5,321 bases of DNA from Cryomorphaceae bacterium (GTDB taxonomy: Bacteria; Bacteroidota; Bacteroidia; Flavobacteriales; BACL11). A program made the translations under genes and the position numbers. The DNA lies in assembly GCA_949531795.1 (NCBI GenBank), contig CATIQX010000170.1, positions 1 to 5,321 on the forward strand, read 5' to 3'. The notes beneath the pieces were generated by a model, which was not told where the DNA came from, did no database searches, and saw nothing but the letters and a program-made list of their open reading frames with translations. Of this stretch, positions 1 through 4,485 are shown piece by piece; the stretch's first letter is position 1; the number at the start of each line of letters is the position of its first letter.

Positions 1-1
1 A

Positions 2-427
2 GTAAAGTCTCTTACTCGAATAAACAGATTGAGATTAATGAATAACCTTGTTGGTATTGCATTAGTCGACAGGTTTTTATCAGATAAAGAAAAAGACTTT
101 TTAGAAAATTTGGTAGATTGTTTTGGACTGACATCTAAGGATTTATCCTTGATTTTTGAAATGTATTCCTATGTAAGTCAAGAGGAAACAGAATACCAAA
201 AAACACTAAAAACTAAGCCAGTTTATAGCAACCATAGATCTTATTCAATATTAGGGCTAGAACCAACTGCTACCCAAAAAGAAGTAAGAGATGCTTATCG
301 AGAACTAGCAAAGGTTTACCACCCAGATAAACAAAGAGGCTCAAAAGAAAGTAAGAATATTGCTAGAGCCCAATTTCAGGTAATTGCTCAAGCATATGAG
401 TTAATTAAGAAAGAAAAAGGTAATTAA
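2..427 (+). CDS. J-domain co-chaperone with TerB/DjlA-like N-terminal region (5' partial)
   Basis: The frame is open from base 2 to the TAA at 425-427, so the gene very probably begins left of the window. The TTG at 29 lies inside a conserved-looking helix (RINRLRLMNNLVGIALVD), which argues against it being the start. Two regions are visible. Codons about 6-58 resemble the TerB-like helical domain of DjlA-type proteins (an LxxxxGIA segment, then a short acidic helix and 'FGLTSKDL'). Codons about 78-139 form a J domain with helix II 'REVRDAYRELAKVYHPDK'-like sequence (here KEVRDAYRELAKVYHPDK); the HPD triad is at bases 320-328, followed by helix III ending 'AYELIKKEKG'. J domains stimulate the ATPase of DnaK/Hsp70 through HPD. 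There is no Gly/Phe region or zinc finger, so it is not DnaJ itself. Any N-terminal membrane anchor, as in DjlA, would lie outside the window. It converges on the PNGase gene with overlapping stop codons. The J domain is certain; the TerB assignment is likely. Confidence 0.9.
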   Translation, partial: VKSLTRINRLRLMNNLVGIALVDRFLSDKEKDFLENLVDCFGLTSKDLSLIFEMYSYVSQEETEYQKTLKTKPVYSNHRSYSILGLEPTATQKEVRDAYRELAKVYHPDKQRGSKESKNIARAQFQVIAQAYELIKKEKGN

Positions 428-1488
428 TCAACTACAGTTGCTCTGCTAACTGGCTCATTACTTTTTACAATAACAAAACACGAAGTAGCATAATAAGCAC
501 CTACAGTTCCCGAAGTAGTTCCTCCATTACTTGTCCAAGGTTGTAAATGATACTCAAAATTAAATGAATTTCCAGCCATTGAGCTACTAAAATCATCTGC
601 TCTTACTGGTACAGCCATTCCTGGGCACCATCCAGCTCTATCTGGAGTCCAGTTTCCTGCTTGGTTGTTTGTAGGGTTAGATGCACATCCCATTGCTGTC
701 ATTGCATGGCTAAACATATCACTACCATCAATCTTTACTTGATGAGTTCTAAAACACCATTCAGCACAAGGTCTACCACCAATATCAGATGGAGTAGTGT
801 GTCCCCAACCTGTTATAATCGTTCTAAGGCTTGTTGCTGCTGCATTGTTAGGTATTGTAACAGTTCTAGTTATATCTTTATTGTGAGATACTCCATAAGG
901 AATTCCCTCAAGTGAATTAACATCATAGTTTAATAACCTGTTTACAGAATAATATTCGTAATCTGGTTTACCTAAAGTGTATTTAAAATCTACAGAGATT
1001 TCCCAACCGTCACTTCCCCAAGTTTCAATGTAAGCTCTTAGTTCTGTTGGCCCTTTAAGCAATGATTTAAAATCAGTTACATCAATCTCATACCCATCAG
1101 GAAAGGCAGAGTTATCTACTCCGTAAGGAGTAATAAATCGTCCTATTTCGTAATATTCACCAGATGAATTATCTTTTACTTTTACATTTGCAAATACATC
1201 CCAAGCATTACAACCATCTGCAGGGCATCTTAGTTTTACAAACATTTTAATGCTTTGTACGTTTCTAGGTTCGTTATGTAGGGTAAATATTTGAACAGAA
1301 GATTGAGAAAATCCTCCTCCAAATGCTAATCTCTCACTACTAAAAGTAGAGAATTCCTTAACCTGTCCTTCAACCCCTTCCCATGGTTTTGCAACTTCTT
1401 CGGGTGTTTGCGGTTCATCTTTTTTACAAGAATTTATAAAAGCCAAACTAACCAGTGCGAATGCGAGTAACAGATATACTTTTTTCAT
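424..1488 (-). CDS. PNGase F-family peptide-N4-(N-acetyl-beta-glucosaminyl)asparagine amidase, predicted surface lipoprotein
   Basis: Members of this family cleave the bond between Asn and the first GlcNAc of N-glycoproteins, releasing the whole glycan and converting Asn to Asp. The 354-residue product matches PNGase F of Elizabethkingia meningoseptica, as I recall its sequence, along the whole mature length; this covers both beta-sandwich domains (N-glycanase_N and N-glycanase_C). Catalytic acids Asp60, Glu118 and Glu206 correspond to D97 (in NAWD), E155 (in YIETW) and E243 (in CAEWC). Cysteine pairs C88/C93, C241/C245 and C268/C288 match the three disulfides, and W157, W228 and R284 are also kept. 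The residue after the catalytic Asp is Val98 where PNGase F has Arg61. Residues 1-20 form a lipoprotein signal (lipobox FINSC, lipidated Cys21). The following KKDE resembles the Bacteroidota surface-export signal, so the enzyme is probably anchored outside the cell, whereas PNGase F is secreted in soluble form. The ATG at 1486-1488 fits the signal peptide. The gene is a single minus-strand unit, divergent from the OmpA-like gene. Family assignment is very sure; activity and location are inferred. Confidence 0.95.
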   Translation of the reverse strand: MKKVYLLLAFALVSLAFINSCKKDEPQTPEEVAKPWEGVEGQVKEFSTFSSERLAFGGGFSQSSVQIFTLHNEPRNVQSIKMFVKLRCPADGCNAWDVFANVKVKDNSSGEYYEIGRFITPYGVDNSAFPDGYEIDVTDFKSLLKGPTELRAYIETWGSDGWEISVDFKYTLGKPDYEYYSVNRLLNYDVNSLEGIPYGVSHNKDITRTVTIPNNAAATSLRTIITGWGHTTPSDIGGRPCAEWCFRTHQVKIDGSDMFSHAMTAMGCASNPTNNQAGNWTPDRAGWCPGMAVPVRADDFSSSMAGNSFNFEYHLQPWTSNGGTTSGTVGAYYATSCFVIVKSNEPVSRATVVD

Positions 1489-1556
1489 AGAAGTGTTTTT
1501 AATAGATTTAAAGATAAGTAAATTTTAAGCCTTAGATTTAAAATTTTTGTAACAAA
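1489..1556. promoter_or_regulatory. Divergent promoter spacer between the PNGase gene and the OmpA-like gene
   Basis: These 68 A+T-rich bases are the only non-coding DNA upstream of two genes that point away from each other, so both promoters should lie here. Bacteroidota promoters use a -7 box close to TAnnTTTG. Imperfect matches are TATCTTTA on the minus strand (bases 1509-1516, 20 bases from the PNGase ATG) and TAGATTTA or AATTTTTG on the plus strand (1533-1540, 1542-1549). No convincing TTTG -33 box sits at the right distance from any of them. A 10-bp direct repeat, TAGATTTAAA, occurs at 1503-1512 and 1533-1542, exactly 30 bp apart. The location is sound; the individual boxes are weak. 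Confidence 0.35.
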
Positions 1557-2006
1557 ATGAAGTTTACTAGTTATATGAACATGAGAAAATTATTATTACT
1601 ATCCATCCTTATTTATTTCAGTGTTTTGTCTTTTGGGCAAGGAACCAAGAAAAAATTTACCAGAGATTTTTATTTTGAATACGCCAGTTTTGAGCTTGAT
1701 AGCCTAGAGCTTATTAAAGCCAATAAGTTTGTATCACTTTTAGATAGATTTAATTTTGTAAAAATTGAAGTAATTGGACACACAGACTCTGATGGAAGTT
1801 CTAAAGCCAACATGGCTTTATCCAAAAAACGAATAGAAACTGTTACTCAAATCTTGGGAAGTATTGACAGAGATTCTTTATTTAAAGTTACTGCTAAAGG
1901 AGAAAATGATCCGCTCGTTCCCAATACCGATTCTACTAAACATAAAAACAGAAGAGTTACGGTAATCGCTTACTATTCAGGTAAAAAGGTGCTAAAAAGA
2001 AAGTAA
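1557..2006 (+). CDS. OmpA-family protein, N-terminal part (signal peptide and first OmpA-like domain); frame broken at its 3' end
   Basis: This 149-codon frame encodes a signal peptide (hydrophobic core LLLLSILIYFSVLSF, probable cleavage before Gln28), then one OmpA-like C-terminal domain at about residues 38-140. The domain has the classic core GHTDSDG (74-80), NMALSKKR (85-92) and NRRVTV (131-136). Asp77 and Arg92, 15 residues apart, match the Asp/Arg pair that holds the diaminopimelate of peptidoglycan in Acinetobacter OmpA. The protein is therefore expected to bind the cell wall from the periplasm or outer membrane. There is no beta-barrel. The start is uncertain: ATG at 1557, 1575 or 1581 are in frame. 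The last gives a more typical signal peptide (MRKLLLL) and none has a clear ribosome site. The frame stops at 2004-2006 inside a lysine-rich linker, while the next frame continues with a second OmpA domain. This is therefore probably the first half of one 283-residue protein rather than a complete short protein. Confidence 0.8.
   Translation: MKFTSYMNMRKLLLLSILIYFSVLSFGQGTKKKFTRDFYFEYASFELDSLELIKANKFVSLLDRFNFVKIEVIGHTDSDGSSKANMALSKKRIETVTQILGSIDRDSLFKVTAKGENDPLVPNTDSTKHKNRRVTVIAYYSGKKVLKRK
1983..2006 (+). other. Frame break (-1 relative to the first half) in the OmpA double-domain gene
   Basis: The upstream frame (from 1557) ends at TAA 2004-2006. The downstream frame is open only after a TAA at 1982-1984. 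The change of frame must therefore fall between about 1985 and 2003. The stretch contains two runs of five A (1983-1987 and 1994-1998). Adding one A to either run restores a continuous 283-residue protein with a lysine-rich linker. The simplest readings are a one-base loss in a homopolymer, either a real mutation or a sequencing or assembly error. Programmed -1 slippage at AAA-AAG (1983-1988) is possible but less likely, because the preceding base is T, giving no A-AAA-AAG heptamer, and no downstream hairpin is obvious. Confidence 0.75.
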
Positions 2007-2407
2007 AAAAACAAGAAGTAATCGTAAAAAAAGAACCTGAAATTGCACCTTCTACTGAGGTTAAAATAAAGAAAGAAGATTTAGTCTCGGGTAAAACTAT
2101 TGAATTGCCAATGGTTCAGTTTTATGGAGGAACCGATATGTTTTTACCAGGTTCAGAGGATGTACTTAGAGATATTGTTCCATTATTAAGAGCCAATCCT
2201 GAATTAAGAATTGAGATTGCAGGTCATATCTGTTGCGGTAACGATATGAATTTATCTATAGCTAGAGCGTTTAAAGTTTTTGATTTTTTGGTGTCGCAAG
2301 GAGTGAGTAGAAAAATGTTGCGCTATGAAGGCTACAACAATACCCAACCAAAATATGGAAATATTATGGATATCCGCAACAGGCGAGTAGAGTTACGAGT
2401 ACTTTAA
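1985..2407 (+). CDS. OmpA-family protein, C-terminal part (linker and second OmpA-like domain), separated by frameshift
   Basis: This frame continues the gene above in the -1 frame. It first encodes a lysine/glutamate-rich linker (about bases 1985-2100, reading for example KKKVKKQEVIVKKEPE). A second OmpA-like domain follows: FYGGTDMFLPGS, LRIEIAGH, LSIARA, GVSRKMLRYEGY and NRRVELRVL, ending at TAA 2405-2407. If translated alone it could start at TTG 2105 or ATG 2111, but it would then lack a signal peptide and would be useless as a periplasmic protein. That supports a single original gene. The domain differs from the first. The GHTD motif reads GHICC, so the usual peptidoglycan-binding Asp is a Cys. 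The loop to the conserved Arg (in LSIAR) is four residues shorter. The Arg and the NRR motif remain. The second domain is certain by its pattern; whether the gene is functional depends on the frame break. Confidence 0.75.
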   Translation, partial: KGAKKKVKKQEVIVKKEPEIAPSTEVKIKKEDLVSGKTIELPMVQFYGGTDMFLPGSEDVLRDIVPLLRANPELRIEIAGHICCGNDMNLSIARAFKVFDFLVSQGVSRKMLRYEGYNNTQPKYGNIMDIRNRRVELRVL

Positions 2408-2434
2408 AAACTAGCTTAATTTACTAGTATTTTC
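2406..2434. terminator. Possible weak bidirectional terminator between convergent genes
   Basis: An inverted repeat CTAG/CTAG, extended by an outer A-T pair to ACTAG/CTAGT, has a 9-base loop (arms at 2410-2414 and 2424-2428). It is flanked by A residues on the left and T residues on the right, so transcription from either side would end in a short U-rich tail. The stem is short and poor in G+C, and it overlaps the end of the membrane-protein coding sequence. It is reported because only three bases separate the two stop codons and some termination signal is expected here. Confidence 0.25.
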
Positions 2435-2836
2435 TTTTGAAATAGTGCTGTTCTTCTTTATTTTATTTCTGATTATTAAAACAAGAATACTAACAATCAT
2501 AAGCATAAAAGGTCCTAAAAGGTACATGCTTATTGATTCATCAATATCATAATTCCAATCATTGGTAAGCCAGCAGAATACGATCAGAAATAGTGTTGTA
2601 GCTATTACCAAAAATATAGGAAAACCTCTTTTTTTAAAGAACACAAGAATTATGTTTATCGCGTTTATAAATAAAGAGAACATATATGGAAATACAAATA
2701 CTGCTGCTTCTAACCCAGATAAACCTGGAACTCCACCAGAACTTGGCATTTTTCTGAAAAAGATAAAGGAGCAACATAACACAAAAAGTAAAGTTGTAAC
2801 AAGTTGTAATTGAAGTATTGTGTTCTTTTTATTCAT
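2411..2836 (-). CDS. Small four-helix integral membrane protein of unknown function
   Basis: I do not recognise the family. The 141-residue product has four clear hydrophobic segments, at about residues 8-27, 42-67, 72-90 and 103-122. The charges give one consistent topology. MNKK at the N-terminus, KKR between helices 2 and 3, and the RNKIKK tail are positive and should face the cytoplasm. The first loop (PSSGGVPGLSG) and the acidic third loop (NDWNYDIDES) should face outward. The C-terminal tail is short, polar and Ser/Lys-rich. No catalytic or metal-binding motif is visible. The ATG at 2834-2836 directly precedes a Lys-rich N-terminus and is the natural start; the stop is TAG. It converges on the OmpA-like gene 3 bp away and has no minus-strand partner, so it is probably transcribed alone. 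The regular helix pattern makes it a better candidate than the overlapping plus-strand frame. It is real with moderate to good confidence, and its function is unknown. Confidence 0.7.
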   Translation of the reverse strand: MNKKNTILQLQLVTTLLFVLCCSFIFFRKMPSSGGVPGLSGLEAAVFVFPYMFSLFINAINIILVFFKKRGFPIFLVIATTLFLIVFCWLTNDWNYDIDESISMYLLGPFMLMIVSILVLIIRNKIKKNSTISKENTSKLS

Positions 2837-2899
2837 GCCGGAAAGTTAAATATTATTGTTTGATTAATTTATTATTGGTTTGTTTATCCATAAAGATAA

Positions 2900-2998
2900 G
2901 GAAATTACAATTTTACAGTTGATATTTCGGTAGTTGAAAAAAACACGGTACTTTTAGTTTTTAAATCATCTTCTATGAAATATCTCAGGACTTTTTAG
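2900..2998 (+). pseudogene. Possible upstream remnant of the DUF4249-type gene, in a different frame
   Basis: A 32-codon open stretch (after TAA 2897-2899, up to TAG 2996-2998) reads GNYNFTVDISVVEKNTV and onwards. It has no start codon near its beginning. It overlaps the beginning of the DUF4249-like frame below by 17 bases, so a single frameshift would join the two. The 'YNFTVDIS' strand sits where DUF4249 proteins have a YxLxV strand before the C-terminal region, as I recall the family. This is suggestive only; a stretch this short could be open by chance. Confidence 0.3.
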
Positions 2999-3401
2999 TA
3001 CAACCAAAATAACTTATTCCTTCAATGATCCTCAGGGTGAAGACAATTGGTATATGGTTAATTTTTATGCCCAGAAAGATTCTAATTCTTCATCTGGTGG
3101 AGTGAATTTAAATGAAAATGATAATGTTTTAAAAGAAACCATAGTTCTTAAAGACAAGAATTTCTCTAGTTCTTTAGTTACTGCAAGTCATTCAGTTACT
3201 GATTGGAACCAAGATTCGGTATTTGTATCAATTTCTAATATTAGTGAAGGGTATTACAATTATTTAAATGCCAGAATAAGAAGTGGAGGTTTGTTTGCGA
3301 GCATCTCTCGTGAACCTGTAAATCACCCAACTAACATTATTGGAGGATATGGATTTTTCACTACACATATTCCATCAGTAAGGATAGTGAAAGTTGATTA
3401 A
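2979..3401 (+). pseudogene. DUF4249-type lipoprotein, C-terminal remnant
   Basis: The frame is open from 2979 (TGA at 2976-2978) to TAA 3399-3401. The first ATG, at 3054, falls inside a conserved-looking strand (KITYSFNDPQGEDNWYMVNF), so it is unlikely to be a true start. The sequence follows the C-terminal part of DUF4249 proteins as I know them: a 'DPxGEDNWY' turn, then 'VFVSISNISEGYYNYLNA', then 'EPVNHPTNIIGGYGFF'. Full members are Bacteroidota lipoproteins of roughly 270-400 residues, usually encoded next to a TonB-dependent receptor. Here only about 140 residues remain. Signal peptide, lipobox and N-terminal domain are missing and no receptor gene is adjacent. The intact state of the retained part suggests recent decay, a frameshift as in the OmpA gene, or a rearrangement. 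Family assignment is fairly confident; pseudogene status is inferred, and a short expressed protein from 3054 cannot be excluded. Confidence 0.6.
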
Positions 3402-3424
3402 TTCAATTAGAATATTTATCTTAG
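3393..3424 (+). promoter_or_regulatory. Candidate promoter of anmK
   Basis: GTTG at 3393-3396 is followed after 20 bases by TATCTTAG at 3417-3424. This resembles the Bacteroidota sigma-A pattern TTTG / TAnnTTTG with one mismatch in each box. It would start transcription about 14 bases before the anmK ATG. The -33 element lies at the very end of the upstream remnant's coding sequence. There is no other non-coding space for a promoter, and no strong ribosome site between it and the ATG. Confidence 0.3.
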
Positions 3425-3428
3425 ATAA
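3416..3428. repeat. Perfect 6-bp inverted repeat overlapping the candidate anmK promoter
   Basis: TTATCT-T-AGATAA is a perfect palindrome with a one-base centre. It covers the putative -7 box and ends 15 bases before the anmK start codon. That position suits an operator, but 6-bp arms made mainly of A and T can arise by chance. Confidence 0.3.
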
Positions 3429-3443
3429 CAAGAGAATCTCACT

Positions 3444-4484
3444 ATGAAAAATTACAAAGCAATAGGTTTGATGTCGGGTACATCATGTGATGGTCTAGAT
3501 ATTGCTTACTGTGAGTTTGTTTTTGATACCGAATGGAAATACAAAATTGTTAAATCCAAAATGGTGGAGTATTCACTTAATTTTCAAGAGAAATTAAAGA
3601 ATGCTTTTAAACTTTCTAAATCCGAACTGGATGAGTTTGATATTGAGCTTGGGCAGTTTTTTGGACAAGAAACTAAGAAGTTTATAGAAGAAAATAAATT
3701 AACGGATGTTGATTTTGTAGCTTCTCACGGTCACACAATATTTCATCAGCCAGATAAAGGATTTACGTTACAAATAGGAAACGGAAAAAAGATTAAAAAT
3801 CTTGTTCAAACCCCTGTTATAAATGATTTTAGAACTGCTGATGTAGCTAAAGGTGGTCAAGGAGCTCCATTAGTTCCAATAGGGGATGAGTTACTGTTTT
3901 CGGAGTATGATTATTGTGTAAATATTGGAGGCATTGCCAATGTTTCTTTTAAAGAAAACGGAGTGCGAAAAGCATTTGATATTTGCATTGCAAATATGGC
4001 TCTTAATCCAATCGCATTGCGAATGGGTTATCCTTTTGATGAAAATGGGAATCTTGCTAAACAAGGTGTTTTAGCATATCCATTAATGAGGGAATTAATG
4101 CTTCTCGATTTTAATAAAAAATCGCTTGGTAATGAGCAATACGGAGAGTATTTGTTGCCAATTTTAAAAGAAAACATCTCTATTGACGAAACTAAAATTG
4201 CTACTGTAACGGATTATATTGCTCGTAAAATTGCAGAAGTACTTACTCCAAAATCCAAAGTGCTGATTACTGGAGGAGGAGCTTACAACTCTTTTTTAAT
4301 CAGTAAGATAAAAGAATACAGTAAAGCTGATATTGTCCCAGCTTCCAAAGAATTAATTGAATTTAAAGAGGCTTTAATTTTTGCATTTTTGGGAGTTCTA
4401 AAAATGGAAAATATTCCTAATTGCTTGTCATCTGTAACTGGAGCTAGTGAAGATGTGGTTGGTGGAGTAATCATTGATAATTAA
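3444..4484 (+). CDS. anmK: Anhydro-N-acetylmuramic acid kinase
   Basis: AnmK is a cytoplasmic enzyme of cell-wall recycling. It uses ATP and water to open the 1,6-anhydro ring of anhydro-MurNAc and phosphorylate it, giving MurNAc-6-phosphate, which the etherase MurQ can process further. At 346 residues it is close to the usual 350-370. Family motifs occur in order: MSGTSCDGLD (10-19), SHGHTIFHQP (94-103), QIGNG (110-114), DFRTADVAKGGQGAPLVP (128-145), NIGGIANVSF (160-169), FDICIANMALN (178-188), TGGGAYNSFL (276-285), FKEALIFAFLG (307-317) and SVTGAS (330-335). Asp179 in FDI lines up with the general-base Asp182 of the Pseudomonas enzyme. The loop after it reads CIAN where proteobacterial enzymes have GPGN or GPAN; Bacteroidota forms similar to FDICPxN are known to me, but with Pro rather than Ile. 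The ATG at 3444 places the MSGTS motif at the normal distance. The glycosyltransferase gene begins one base after the stop, implying co-transcription. No murQ is in the window. Confidence 0.96.
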   Translation: MKNYKAIGLMSGTSCDGLDIAYCEFVFDTEWKYKIVKSKMVEYSLNFQEKLKNAFKLSKSELDEFDIELGQFFGQETKKFIEENKLTDVDFVASHGHTIFHQPDKGFTLQIGNGKKIKNLVQTPVINDFRTADVAKGGQGAPLVPIGDELLFSEYDYCVNIGGIANVSFKENGVRKAFDICIANMALNPIALRMGYPFDENGNLAKQGVLAYPLMRELMLLDFNKKSLGNEQYGEYLLPILKENISIDETKIATVTDYIARKIAEVLTPKSKVLITGGGAYNSFLISKIKEYSKADIVPASKELIEFKEALIFAFLGVLKMENIPNCLSSVTGASEDVVGGVIIDN

Positions 4485-4485
4485 T

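Noticed and set aside
29..427. J-domain gene starting at TTG 29
   Set aside because: The frame stays open to the left edge, and the residues before the TTG continue the same amphipathic helix. The gene is therefore better described as 5' partial.
661..915. Plus-strand open frame of 84 codons, cysteine-rich
   Set aside because: It lies wholly inside the PNGase gene on the opposite strand, over its conserved catalytic region. The Cys-rich composition is a by-product of the other strand and the product looks like no protein family.
1982..2010. Programmed -1 ribosomal frameshift in the OmpA gene as the preferred explanation
   Set aside because: The AAA-AAG pair is preceded by T rather than A, and there is no clear downstream hairpin or upstream Shine-Dalgarno. 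A one-base homopolymer change explains it more simply. It is kept only as an alternative.
2562..2813. Plus-strand open frame of 83 codons
   Set aside because: It is antisense to the four-helix membrane protein, whose regular hydrophobic segments and charge pattern make the minus-strand gene the better choice.
4283..4474. Minus-strand open frame of 63 codons
   Set aside because: It is antisense to the conserved C-terminal end of anmK and shows no feature of its own.
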